Shown here one piece after another: positions 50,452-62,542 of a DNA stretch of 64,000 nucleotides. The position numbers were made by a program, and so were the translations under genes. Numbering within the stretch: position 1 is the stretch's first letter; every line of letters starts with the position of its first letter. The stretch comes from Eretmocerus hayati. Taxonomy: Eukaryota; Arthropoda; Insecta; Hymenoptera; Aphelinidae. The stretch spans positions 124,092,305 through 124,156,304 of the forward strand of contig CM056743.1 in NCBI GenBank assembly GCA_029851415.1, read 5' to 3'. Below the pieces are notes generated by a model. It did no database searches and was not told where the DNA came from. It saw only the letters and a list, made by a program, of their open reading frames with translations.

Positions 50452-50877
50452 TCAGATGTTCCAACCTTTACTCGAATTGTTGGTCTTGTGTCGGCCTTGG
50501 ACAGCGGCTTCGTACTGGTTCCAAATTTCAAGCTGTGTTGCACGAACTCGCCCATGACGGGATTGGCCCCAAACATAGTTAAGATGGGTGTAATCGTACT
50601 CAGGAATTAAAAGTTCCCGGGAGAACCTTTACTAACAACAAAAAATTTTAACTACGTCCTCCTTGGGAACTAACGCCAAAGCTATCATTCTATGGGTGTG
50701 TTCCCTGATGCTGCCATCCTCTGGATCTTGATAGACGGTTTGATACCCTTCGAATTGTACTCTCCCGTGGACTGACTGGGTCAGATAGTAGAAGCAGCAG
50801 CAGGAGATCAGTAAATTCACAAAAACCGAGCAAATGGCACATATAAAGAATATACACAGACACAGTAAGCGTATGAT
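50452..50877 (-). CDS. Candidate two-exon 3' end of a small membrane protein gene
   Basis: Exon 50877-50656 (74 codons, after TTGAATAG) and exon 50598-50452 (48 codons plus TGA), separated by a 57-bp intron GTAGTT...CCTGAG. The first encodes a cysteine-rich hydrophobic segment (IIRLLCLCIFFICAICSVFV and on to about residue 32), likely one or two membrane passes, then a polar stretch with FEGYQTVYQDPEDGSIREHT. The second begins YDYTHLNYVWGQSRHGRV and includes QLEIWNQYEAAVQG. Amino-acid composition looks coding and the frame is kept across the junction, but I recognise no family, the donor is weak, and no start codon or upstream exon was found. It lies antisense inside the probable innexin intron. 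Confidence 0.35.
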
Positions 50878-51594
50878 CTATTCAAGATGACTGTCGGGTC
50901 GGGGGTCGTATTAACGTGTTATCTAAGACACCTCTCATTTTCGGTGTGAGTACATTCTCGTGAATAAGATTTTTCTGTGAGGAAAATCTGTACTGGTGCA
51001 TATATCGATTTCGCAGTCAAACAATTCCGCATTCAGGCAATTCTGTGGTCGGGAAACTTACCAGTCGGGCCATTCCTCAGTCGGGCGATTCGAGTTGGAC
51101 GGCCATAGTCCGGCAAATGGAATCGGACATGTGGGCGGTTATCACTCAGAATGGTAGATGACTGATTGTCTCTACTTCATCTTCTTTCACTCTCCGCCTC
51201 TCCAGTTCATCTGCAAAATAATTTCTTTTGATCTTCCTTCCAGTATCAAGGCATAAGCCAATAACATCGCGAACGTAGACTCATAATAACATTTGGAACC
51301 ACTCTCCATCAGCTCTGATCTTGTCTAGTCGTCTTGAATATTAGAATCTTAAGTGCGCCTCGAATAACGCTTTTGGCTCACGAAAAATTTTGTTCATTGT
51401 ATTTTTCGATTAGGAAGCCAGTTCTTATGAAACTGCTCGGCAATAGATTCTTTTCGTTCTTGCAATTTGTTGTGATATGTATTTGCAATATTCACATGTA
51501 TCCATTCATATTATTCATTTTGTCTATTTATCAAAGTTTTGATCGATATAGTAGGAATCGATCGTTTTTGCATTTATCGCTCGTGCGGAAATTC
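50878..51594. other. No gene recognised
   Basis: A hydrophobic 117-codon plus frame at 51334-51687 runs into the adjacent palindrome and lacks support. Confidence 0.4.
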
Positions 51595-52475
51595 AATATT
51601 ACTAGAATGAGCTTATCGGTTATACGAGCCAAATCCATTCATCATTGCCAGGTAAGAACTGATAATGATATTCAAGCTGTATTATAACAGCCCTCTCGAA
51701 AATTCGATTGAAGACATCAAATTTTCGGCGCTCCAAGGAACGTTATTTTACGTCCACTACTTGGAGCATTTTTTAAGAGAAAGATCAGAGATGAATAAAA
51801 TCTACCCGAGGTGGATCTCGATCCCACGAGCTGTTTCACACCGGGAAAGTGCTCTGTCCACTGACAAGGGGAGTCCAAGGGGTTCGGGCGCTGGATCTGG
51901 CTGAAACTCTGGGAATCATCTCCCTTTGGCACCAAAAGATGACACCCAAAGCCGCAGAGTCTAACGCTCAAGCGTTTCCGAGCTACTGGCTACAATCCAT
52001 GCATTACAGTATATCTGTATTTATGTCAAAATGGTAAATATAGATATACTGTAATGCATGGGTTGTAGCCAGTAGCTCGGAAACGCTTGAACGTTAGACT
52101 TTGCGGCTTTAGGTGTCATCTTTTGGTGCCAAAGGGAGATGATTCCCAGAGTTTCAGCCAGATCCAGCTCCCGAACCCCTTGGACTCTCCTTGTGAGCTA
52201 CCCGAGGTGGCGGGAAAGAGCACACCTGGGATGATTGATCTCATCTCTGATCGTATTCATGGCTCCTATTTTTTTCATCTCTGATCTTTCTCTTGAAAAA
52301 TGCTCCAAGTAGTGGACGTAAAATAACGTTCCTTGGAGCGCCGAAAATTTGATGTCTTTAATCGAATTTTTCGAGAGAGCTGTTATAATACAGCTTGAAT
52401 ATCATTGTCAGTTCTTACCTGGCAATGATAGATGGATTTGGCTTGTATAACCGATAAGTTCATTCTAGTAATATT
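51595..52475. mobile_element. Palindromic foldback element, copy 3 (~880 bp)
   Basis: Arms of about 430 bp pair from AATATTACTAGAATGA at 51595 to its inverse ending at 52475, around a centre near 52030. The inner arm includes ACGCTCAAGCGTTTCCGAGC and TCATCTTTTGG, homologous to the arms of 6333-6661; the outer ~250 bp are unique to this copy. Confidence 0.85.
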
Positions 52476-52655
52476 CATTTTGTCTCTTTCAAAATCATTC
52501 CAACAAGAATAACACCAAGAGTTTGTAGAATCTAGACACTAGATTGAAAATTTCCCTCCGAGGTCCCATGTCTGTGGATGGAATGGTGCCGTATCTCATC
52601 AGGACTGCAACACCTTAAATGAAGTAACTTCTTGAGGATCTTTTTGATCTACAAG

Positions 52656-53617
52656 TAAGGTCAGTGTACCCAACTTGCCCCTATTAAGCCATTTTCTTAA
52701 TAACTTTGGCCCATCTCCATATTTTCGAACGTACCTTAGCTCCTTTCAAAGCTTGTCTCAAGACCTTCAAAATAAATTAAGGTACATTCAATTTGAACCA
52801 ACTGGAGCCAAACTGTTTGAATTCTCCTAAAAGGTGATTTTTGAGAGTTTACAAGAGTGTGTACCCAACTTGCCCCCATTAAGCGTTTTTCTTAATAACT
52901 TTGGTTTACTTCAACGATTTTCAACGTGCTTTAGCTCATTTTGAAGCTTGTTTAAGGACCTTCAAAATGCATTAAGCTACGTCCATTTTGAATCAATTGG
53001 AGCCGAACTATCTCAATTCTTCCGAAATAAATGATGTAAATCGGCGATAAAGTGTTTTTATCGCCGTGCACGCACATTTGGAGCTTTTTGGTGGTTCGAA
53101 ACACTATTTCTGACCTATTTTGACGTGATAAACACGTTCTGAGTGGTAAAAAAGTCGTTCTGCACGCCCTTTCGAGATAAATGTGTGGGGGCATGTTAGG
53201 TACACTATGATGTTGGCGTCCTTGTTTACAAATCGTCTCCGTGTTTTGCACATAAAACAGCTCCATATTCAAAATTTGCAATTCTGAAGAATGGATTTTG
53301 AAGGTCTTGAAATAAGGAATCGAATGCGCTAAGGTACGTTAAGATTGGTTGAACTCAAAGAATTTGGCACCGATTTTACTGAAGGCGATTCCCTCGGTGC
53401 TTTCTTAGCCAAGCAATCACGAAAAATAGAAAAGTCACTTTAGATTTTCTGAAGAACGCAGGAATGATTCGGGGTCGACGCAAACTATTTACTTTCTCAT
53501 ATTTCAACATAACAAACGTAAAAAAAATTGCCGGGAGGCCAAGGAGTGCCCATCCCCGAGATCGGCATATGGGGGCAAGTTGGGTACAGAGGCAAATTGG
53601 GTACACTTACCTTATAT
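52656..53617. mobile_element. ~0.96-kb TIR element with repeated TACCCAACTTGCC motif
   Basis: Left end TAAGGTCAGTGTACCCAACT at 52656 is matched by the inverse of TTGGGTACACTTACCTTA at 53617. The motif GTACCCAACTTGCCCC recurs at about 52669 and 52859 (a ~190-bp tandem repeat that also includes TTCTTAATAACTTTGG), and inverted at about 53570. No transposase visible. A TA target duplication is possible. Confidence 0.75.
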
Positions 53618-53999
53618 TACGATATTTGGTATACTGCAATTTACAAAACTTGGATCATGGTGTCTGATCAAGGGTTTGCCTCTTACCAAAGCAACATTGA
53701 ACCTTCTTGCGTATGCGGAAGTAAACGAGATGAACATCACCTCAAAAAAAGTAATTGTTACAGTCACAAGTTTTTCAGCAAACTCACGAGTACACAACTG
53801 ATTTTTACTCACGGTACTTGAAGATCTACATCTTTCCAACCCCGTCCGCGTAATTAAAACCTGCGGTCCAGGAAGGGACTGCGCACAAGATCAGCGATCG
53901 GTTTCACTAGCAAAAATCTGCTCTCCAACGGTGGATTAGTCGAAGGAAACCTAATTGCTACCAAGTCAAGCCCACAAAAAAGTGAGAAAAAAAATATAA

Positions 54000-54067
54000 G
54001 GGCCCGACAGGGGTCTGAACGTGCTAGGTCGATAATTAGTACGGACACGCGCTTCCTGGATTCACCA
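54000..54067 (-). mobile_element. tRNA-like sequence, SINE head or tRNA pseudogene
   Basis: On the minus strand TGGTGAATCCAGGAAGCGCG is A-box-like, and CGTTCAGACCCC about 40 bp on is B-box-like, with a possible anticodon stem GTCCG...CGAC. The cloverleaf is imperfect. Confidence 0.35.
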
Positions 54068-56666
54068 TACTCAACTTAACTATATAGAACATATATGCCA
54101 ACGCATAGTATGGCCTTGGCATACGGGCCAATCTGCTACCCCGTAAATCACATAGTCCTATAGCGATGAGACACCAATCCAAGAGAGTCCTGAATCTTCA
54201 TTAGCGTGATAGTTAACCGAGTCAGGGATGCGACAACGCGCAATACCATAACCATTCGTTGAGTCTGGTCTGGTCTCTCTCTGAAACTATGTGACCACGA
54301 CCCCTGCAGTCTCCCATGACAATCTGCACATGCGTAGTATAGGATAATGCATGCATGCATAGATATATATTTTTGGCCATATCTGATGGGAAGTGGTTAA
54401 AGTATACATCTACATGGACTGCTGTTGTGCCCTGCTTATATGCGTCGTTCAAGGTATTCAGCGTGTAGATATCAAACTGACTCGTTTGGTGTTAATTCGT
54501 GCTTCCGCAAGCGCGCCGTAAAAGGGCAATGCAAAAAGGCTCGCGCGAGCACGTGGCAAAAAAAAAAGGAGAGGAATGCGTGCGACTGGAATTGTGCATG
54601 CCTGCTCTTAGCCATTCAATTATTCGTTTCGTGTTATGATATGCAGATGTGGTGTGCTGATGGTGTGGGAATTGAAATTTAAATTTGATCATGAACTCAT
54701 ATCAGTCGTAGATTCTTTAAATTAATCAGATTTGGTTTCCTTCGCGGGTCACATAGAATCGACTCTTGTCAACAATGATCATTTCTACTTGTGAAAATTA
54801 ATTAACATCCTCTGTTGTATTCTCGCAATGATACAAGGCTTGAAGGTGCATAGACTGTGTTTGAGTAATCCGACTCGATGCGTATAACAAAAGTCAGCAA
54901 ACTTACAGGTACAGTTGCATCGCTAGGCCGGTTAAATAGCCGAACTTCATGAAATTTTATTAGGAATTGATTAAAAAATGTGAATCTTCACGCCAAATGA
55001 AATGATTATAGAAAGCGTTGAAAAACGTCTCAGGCAGTTCAAAAACACGGTTACCCATGAATTCGTGAAACAGAAATGGTTTAGCTTGCCAAACATATAT
55101 TCAGTTTCAAATTGAGTGTACGAAGCGATAGAATGAGCAGATCGCAAGAGATATGATCCTGAAAATTGAATTTCAAAAATACGTCGAGACGCGGTACTTC
55201 ATTGCTCGAATGTCGCATGTTTTCTCGGAGCGACACTACAGATTTTCAAGCGAGCGTCTCGTAACTTCGAAGACGCAACTCTTGAGATATTTCGCTCAAG
55301 AGGAGCGCATAAAGAACATCTGAAACTCACATCTGAACTCAATTTTCATAAAAAAGACGTATCGCACGCGTACGATAAAATATATGTTTATTTATGTACG
55401 CTCGTACTGTACGTCAGTGCCCCACGTTGATGTAGTCAAGTTTACAGACTTATTTTACAGTCCAAAATTTCATATGGAGCGTCTTTGAGCTATCACATTA
55501 ACTTTACGGGAAACTTTTCATTCATCTGCTCCATCACGACTATTCCACAAGCTTCTTCTCGACTTGAATCCCTTTACGAGCTCTTTGCTCCGCTCACACC
55601 TTCCCTACCTATCGCAAAAATTTCTCGAGGGTATGCTACTCGTGATTGACGCGTGACACCTCTCGTTCTACTATACACAACGACTAATCCATCTCACACC
55701 TCGAATTTGGTTCCGCCCACTAGTTACGTATACTCGAAGAATGTGAGCTTTACCATTGCGGTAATAATGATCCAACGCGCACTTCCGCGAGAAACGTCTC
55801 CGAGCATCAATTTTACCACGCATAGCGTTGGTACATTACATTATACATCCGCGTATAATTTTCTCGCTCAAAAGCAAATAGCGTCGCACATCGTAGGTGG
55901 CTCTCATTCTTTTCTTACCGAAGCGTGAGACAGTAAAAGAATTTTTTCGCACGCAGTATTGTCCCCTCAGCCCAAAGTTGCGAGAATTCTCCTGTTGAAT
56001 TTTCTTTCGTTGTAAGCATACAGTGTTTTCGACTTCACATGAAAAGGCACGGTTGTCTTTTGCATGGCCGTGAACTCAATGATGTAGCGCGCGAGAAGGT
56101 CGCAAAGCAAAGTGGTTACATATGTATATACACGAGCAAGCATTGCGCATTCGCGAAAATTTGCAAGTCAAGTTATAAATAAGGAGGCGCGTGATCATTG
56201 GACTGATGGTCTGTCTGTTGCGGATGAGTAAAAGGTGCGAGACGGAAAGTGACGTTGAGTGATTTTAGTTGCTACTACTTCTGCATCAGATGGTTCGGCT
56301 CATTGATCGTGTTCATAGTTATGTCTGCGTTATACGTAGTTTGCAATTAGCTGCGAAGGGAACATGCTTGGTCTTTTCTGAGGCGCATGTAAGTTACTGC
56401 AGTAGTAACATTTGCTGGGCTGAGTAAATTTCTAAACCTCCTCATTCTAGAGGTCTCATTGATACCATATCAGAGTTTAGATGACTCTTGCGCGCTTGAA
56501 ATACTTCAGTGAGAATTTTTTTCACATTTTTACATGGCTCCATGAGGACTGAAGCGCCGCTAAATGTGCGTAGAATACTTCTGCACCGAAACAATATTTT
56601 TGACGTTACAAGAGTACTTTATCAGTGCTTGTTCGATACTCTTACAATATCTGATCAGTGCTTTGA
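54068..56666. other. No gene recognised
   Basis: Short frames only (54148-54692, 55653-55928); none shows a domain or splice pair. Confidence 0.45.
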
Positions 56667-57087
56667 GGTAGTACTAGCTGTACTCGAATTAACTATCAGG
56701 AAATTATGAAATTCAGCTCAGTGGTAGATTAGTGTCTCAAAAAGACAAGTTGAAATTTTGACTCAAAGGGAATTACTGAGCAATTTCGTAGAAGCTGATT
56801 CACACGGCATCTTAAGGGAAATGATTCATACACTCATTTTCAACATTCAGATTTTCACGGAAGTCAGCACGCACGTCAAAAAAGCATGACAAATTCACAG
56901 AAACGAATAGATCAACAATTAGGGGGCTACAAAGGAAGATCTGAGCCAATATGTCACTCCTTTCGGCAGTTTCGGGGTTAGGTTGTCGTCTGCTGTGTTC
57001 ATCACTGTACCTGTACAGGTGGGCGAGGAAACGAGTCAAGCGAGGATCTGATCAGCACTTGGACATATCAGGAACGCTAGTACTACC
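56667..57087. mobile_element. Small TIR element, copy 2 (family of 10695-11128)
   Basis: GGTAGTACTAGCTGTACTCG at the left and GGAACGCTAGTACTACC at the right are the same TIRs as copy 1, diverged. The interior aligns throughout (TTTCGGGGTTAGGTTGTCGT near 56970). Same orientation relative to the neighbouring two-gene element as copy 1. Confidence 0.8.
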
Positions 57088-58960
57088 TTAAAAAGTGCTC
57101 GATCAGTACTGTAGCAATACGTGTGAGATAATTCTGTAATACGATACCACAAAGTGTCTCAAAAGTACTTGATCAGTACTCTAGCAACACTTCGTTGGGA
57201 CGTTTGCAGAACTCTATCGGTTCTCAAGCAGGACCTATGCCGATGTGTTGCTGAATTTTTGTAGTATCTTGCGGTAGTTCATCTGTGATTTAGCGGGACT
57301 TGTGCAGTACTCGGGTAACATAACTACCATAGAGTACCTAACCAGTACTCAACACTCTTGTAGTATTTCGCGGCACTTCATCAGTACTTGAGCGGGACTT
57401 GTACGGTACTTTTATACCATCACACTTACACTGTGCCTAAACAGTACTCAGCAATACTTTAGTAATGTCTTGCGGTATTTCATCAGTAGTTTAGCGGGAC
57501 TTGTGCAAAGTAATGCAACAGAAGTAGTGCAACTTCTGTTGCATTACTTTCATAAAGTACCTAACCAGTACTCAACAATTTTACAATACTTTTGCAGTAT
57601 CTTGCAGCAGTTCATCAGTAGTTCAGCGAAAAGCATGCAGTACTTGTGTAGCATTACTTTCATTAAGTTCCTAACCAGTGCTCAACAATGTTGTAGTATT
57701 TTGCGGCACTTGATTAGTACTCCGGCAAGACTTGTGCGATCTTCCTGCGGTGTCACATCTACATAGTACCAAACCAGTAATGAACAATAATTCTGTAGTT
57801 TCTTGCGGTAGTTCATCTGTAGTTCAGCGGGCAGTACTTGTGTAGCATGATTTTCATGGAGTGCCTAACCAGTACTCAACACTTCTTTGGTATCTCGCGG
57901 CGGTTCATCAGGATTTGAGCGGGACTTGTACCGTACTTTTGTAGTATCACCCCTACAAAGTATCTAACCAGTACTCAGTAATATTTTTGTAGTGTTTCCA
58001 CATTACTTCATCAGTGCTCTAGCGAGACCTTCGCAGCCTTTCTGTTGTATCACATCTACATAGTACCTATCCAGTAGTGAACAATACTTTGAGTATCTTG
58101 CGATGGTTCGTCAGTGGTCCGGCGGGACTTGTGCAGTACTTTTGTAGCATCACTTCCATGAAGTATCTAACCACTACTCAACGCTTTGGTAGTATCTTGC
58201 GTCACTTCTTCTCGTGGATATAAGCGTAGTCCATCAGGGGTCCAGCGGGACTTGTGCAGTGTCTTCGTAACATTTCTTCCATAAGGTAAGTAAGCAGTAT
58301 TTAACACTTTCGTAGTATTTTGCGGTGGTTCATCAGTACTTCAACGAAACTTATGCGGTACTGTCAGAGTATTACACTTGCAAAGTACTCAACCAGTACT
58401 CAACAAAACTTCTATAGTATCTCGCGGTAGTTCATCAGTACCTTAGCGGGACTTGAACGGTATTTTCGTGGTATCACTACTCCAGAATAGTCTTGTAGAC
58501 ATTTGGGTGAGTTCATATATATCGGTACTTTTGTGGTATCACTAAAGTCAACAACAGTCTTATTGCTACCGGGAAGTCATCAGTATTCCAGCGGATTTTG
58601 TGTGTCACTTCTGTGGCATTATACTTTCAATATACTCAACTAGTACTCAACAATGCTTTTGTAGTTTCTTGCGGTAGATCATCAGTAGTTCACCGATACT
58701 TGTAAGGTTCTCTTATGGTATTACACTTACAAAATTCCTAACAAGTACTGAAGAATACTCCCGTCGAACCTTGCGGTAGCTCATGAGTTTTTGGCGGAAC
58801 TCAAACAGTATTTTTGCAGTATGACTATTCAACAACGATCTCAGAGTACTTACCTTTCCATAGTCTACGATTAATTCAGCGGAGCTTGTTCGGTCCTTCA
58901 GCAATATCACAGGTACCCGATCAGAAATATCGATGGCTTCCCGGCCCCGCGGAGAAGCCA
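57088..58960. repeat. ~100-bp tandem repeat array, CAGTACT-rich
   Basis: CTAACCAGTACTCAACA-like landmarks recur at about 57341, 57441, 57564, 57674, 57773, 57868, 57968, 58070 and 58169, and on to beyond 58390, mostly 95-123 bp apart. Each unit also has TTGCGG(C/T)(A/G)(G/C)TTCATCAGTA and GCGGGACTTGTGC. About 17-18 imperfect units. It begins exactly at the end of the small TIR element and ends at the remnant of the two-gene transposon, so it may be that element's subterminal repeat region. Confidence 0.85.
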
Positions 58961-58974
58961 TAGATTAAGCCGCG

Positions 58975-60087
58975 GTTAAGAAACATTTTCAAGAGACTTC
59001 TGTTTTTTTTCTTCATCAGCTGATGATGATAAAGGTGAAGTTTCATTTTGAGCATCTGGAAGTTCATGAGAAGTTGTTTGTTAACCAATATCCTTTCTAT
59101 AACTATAATATGTTGTGCCAGAAAACTTATCTCCTGTTGAACTTGTTGGAGTGTTCGACGAACAGACATTTTGAGTTGTCATGCTGTAGGTTTCTTCTTT
59201 GACTCTTTTGAGACTGATTTTCCATTTCTATTCACAATATCATCAGTCAGTTTACTCTTCAATCTTCTTTTTCTTGTTGGTATGTTCTTAGCACCTGGAA
59301 GATGGTATGATCAAGTTGATTTCTATTGCAAACAAGAATTGTTGAATCAGCAAAATTATGTACCCTCCAAAGAGCTTCTTATCTCACGTTCGAACATATT
59401 CGAATAAGTGGGTGTTGACATTGTCAATATATATGAGATTACATCTCAACGAATCCGAACTTACCCGATGGGATGGATCCTATTTCATGAGGTGAAACAT
59501 GATGAGGCTGTTGAATCCCATTCTCAATAGCTTGTAGGGAATTTTCTTGTATTTCAGTTCCTTTCATGGAATATTTAGAAAAAAGTGTAGGATGTTGAGT
59601 AAAACTTGGAACATCTTCGAGATTCAATGAGGTTTTTGAAACTGCTTCTCACACTTTTTCTCTTTGATTTGACTCAGCGGCTTTTTTTATTAATTCTCTA
59701 GGCATGCGTTGAGCAGTTTTCACTGAATCTGAAAGATATGGATGTAATATTAGAATTGTTCGTTAATTGTTGACTACCAGGAAAAGCCTCAAAAAGTTAT
59801 GAAAAGTGAGAAAAAATTACCTGTTCCAAGATGGGACTTGAGTATTGGGTAGCATGGCCATATTTCTGGTGCCATCACTCGACTTGCCGATACACCTTGA
59901 AAAAGATCTTCATCATTTTTTCTCGAGGACGGAAAAGATATCTCACAACAAGAACCTTCTTGTCATGATCAAAATCAATCCAAGTAGCTGGCACAGGAAT
60001 AAATTCTTCATCAGCTTCAAGATCTGGTGAGTCCAACTCCAGCACCCGCAACTGAACCTTTGTAGTGCAAGCTGTAGTAGTACACAT
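58975..60087 (-). pseudogene. Remnant of DUF4806-like gene (second two-gene element)
   Basis: 60087-59821 matches exon 2 of the intact gene: VPATWIDFD leads on, after a frameshift and stop near 59888, to APEIWPCYPILKSHLGTG, parallel to APPISWPYVSCGILRHTG, and ends at the equivalent donor (GGAACAG|GTAATT). 59733 down to about 59470 corresponds to exon 3: acceptor TTTCAG, same phase, stop in frame after EKV, and a donor CGG|GTAAGTTC. 59169-58975 may be the coiled-coil exon (RRTLQQVQQEISFL). It is then cut off by the tandem array; the DUF4806 domain itself is missing. Confidence 0.65.
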
Positions 60088-60892
60088 CTGGAATTTCTTA
60101 TCAAGTTGAAAGATATTTAGTGAGCAGTGGATTGAGACTCAGCTATACTTCATGATTCAAGAAAATAAATATATAGGATTCAATTGCAAGTTCATCCGAA
60201 GAGAATTCAGGGATGCGGAAGAGAAAGATTTTTCATTTTCTTCGAAACCAAGATACCAATCGAATGGTGAAGTTTATGATGAGCTAAAGATAAAAAAACA
60301 ATTCATATCAACAACATGTTGCTTTTCACAACTATTCGATGCTCGTGGCATAAAATATCAATTTCCACTGGTATTGACAAACAATGGTAGAGGTTAAGTG
60401 GCATATTAGAGATTGACCGGTTGATGACATTATAATATTTCAACAAATATCCATACTTTTCACCAGAGATTCTATAAACCATTACGTACCCTAATCAGAT
60501 GGTTGTTCAATGTAGTTAGTAAACAACCACTACACTTTTGAACTTGCTATACAGCTGCAGCAGATGCATGGTATAGCTGTAAATAGTAGACTATAAGTGA
60601 CCGATTGATTGAAAGATTGAACAGAGATATCAATTCTATTATCAACTCTGTAACTCATGGACTTGCATAAAATTCACAGCAACATATAGCACGACAAGTT
60701 TTCTTCACACAAATTATCATTCATCAGTTTAGCAAAGCAGTATACAAAAGCTTACAGGCTATCACTATTCTTTACATTTTTTAATTTTGCTTATCGTGGA
60801 TTGAGTTTTACATCATATACAGAATTGGGATGACATGAAAATTCTTGGGATTTTTTTCAATGTCTTTTAAATTAGCATTCAAGAATTTCAAC

Positions 60893-61352
60893 TGTGCACA
60901 TCTTCCAGTAGACGAGTAATTTTTTCTTTTGAATGCTCAACTCTGTAAATATTCATCTCAGATGAGGGTGTAGGATAGACGAAAACATTCCCAACTACCT
61001 TTAAAACTTCACCGGTTACCTTAATTTTCTCAGGATCTTTCTAAAGAGCAGGAAGCTCCATCTCTTTGATCATCAGAACTTTCCCACTTTTCACCATCAC
61101 AGTATTGTTTGGTGGCTTGATGCTCAGCGTAACATGTTTGAACTTCACTCGGTAAACCACTGTGTCTCTTTCATCTAAGATTTTCTTGGGTTTGAGAATT
61201 TCTACTATTTCAGAGAGTTGAACAGGATTAGATTCCATGCTCCATTCTTCAGCTACCCTGTTACAAATTTCCAGCTTGCATGGTGACTGCATCGCCTCAA
61301 CCCTCTTATTATTCAATTTCATTAATGTTCGCCTCGACCAAAACGTTCTCAT
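60893..61352 (-). pseudogene. Remnant of EnSpm/CACTA-like transposase, C-terminal tail
   Basis: Minus-strand reading gives KPPNNTVMVKSGKVLMIKEM, then a stop at 61041-61043, then EKIKVTGEVLKVVGNVFVYP. The intact protein has the parallel KPNNLVLLKSGEIMRIKSME and EKIILKGDKVKIVGPAYEYP. The catalytic core is gone; a MITE lies just beyond at 61395. The order transposase tail then DUF4806 gene, both minus, repeats the intact element. Confidence 0.75.
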
Positions 61353-61394
61353 GTTGATTCTAAAACTGATTGAAATTTTATATCTACTTGGACC

Positions 61395-61783
61395 TTAAGG
61401 CGATGCGGTCACCGTGCACCGTGCACGCGGAAAGTTATTCGCACTGTTATCAAATTTGCTTGCGATTTGGGTGAAACGACGAGAAGACCCGCATGTATTA
61501 TCATCTAACTCGAGTTCGTCTTCTCTTCGTTTGGCTAAAATTGCAAGAGAACTGGAGAAAAGTGCGAAAAACTTGGGCGCGGGCACCTCCTAACCTATAA
61601 CATAGGCACTTTGTAATTCGCACTTTTATCCGATTCTCTTGCGATTTGGGGGAAACGATGAGAAGACGAACTCGAGTTAGATGATAATAAACGCGGGTCT
61701 TCTCGTCGTTTCACCCAAATCGCGAGCAAATTTGATAAAAGTGCGGATAACTTCCAGCGTGCACGGTGACCGCATCGCCTTAA
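61395..61783. mobile_element. TTAA-flanked palindromic MITE
   Basis: TTAAGGCGATGCGGTCACCG at 61395 is inverted exactly at 61764-61783. The arms continue with GTGCAC and TCGTCGTTTCACCCAAATCGC-type inverted matches (interrupted in places) toward a centre near 61590. TTAA at both edges fits a piggyBac-type target duplication. It sits at the broken edge of the transposon remnant. Confidence 0.8.
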
Positions 61784-62542
61784 GTTTGTACCGTTTTGCC
61801 AAAGGGAAATTGAAGGCGTACCTGTCTCTCATCCGTAATCTCACGGTCATTCATTGGTACTGAATCAGTAATGGCGTCACCTATTCGTCATAGTTATCAT
61901 TCGCATAACCACTTTTAAAACTGGCTATTCCTCATCAGCGACATGAATCGTTCCAGCAGAATACTGCTGGAATATGGTTCAAATATGATTCAAGCTACAA
62001 AATAATACTTCTTGTCAAGGACCGTCAAAGATTAGGTATTCAATGAAACGGAAAATCCGTTCCTATCCTTTTTCTCTTTTGTTGGGCTACTGCCGTGTTT
62101 TAGTCATGCTTGATATGAAATTTTTTTGGGAATCAGTTATTCATATTAGCTTGATGACTCGTCCTGGAAGGATGGCTTGTATTTTGGGGTGAGAGAAATG
62201 CGAGATAGAGAAAGCGATGACTCACGAAGTTTTCACCGCCAAGCCTCTTAGCTCAGTTATTACTGGAATGAATCGGATATGATATCGCTCAAAATCGTGA
62301 AAATAGAGCGATTATCTCCGGGGGGGGGGGGGGGGCAGTTTATGTCTGTAGGACGGGTTATATTTTTCAATCTTGACTCTTTATGGCTCACTCTCGGTTG
62401 ATGGCTTGTTCTCGTGGTATGGTTCACGATAGGCAAAACACGATAATAGAGAGCTCTCGTTGTCTTTCAAACTATATCATCGTTAGAATGTGTACGATCA
62501 AGTGAGTTGTTCCTAGTAGTGAGATGTATATTGTTAAAAATA
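61784..62542. other. No gene recognised; poly-G tract 62320-62335
   Basis: No frame of interest. The 16-base G run is the longest homopolymer I saw. Confidence 0.5.

Noticed and set aside
51334..51687. 117-codon hydrophobic frame
   Set aside because: Runs into the palindrome at 51595; hydrophobicity follows from T-rich sequence; no start context or splice support.
60152..60397. 81-codon plus frame inside the transposon remnant
   Set aside because: Opposite strand to the remnant genes, no recognisable family, and no equivalent identified in the intact element.
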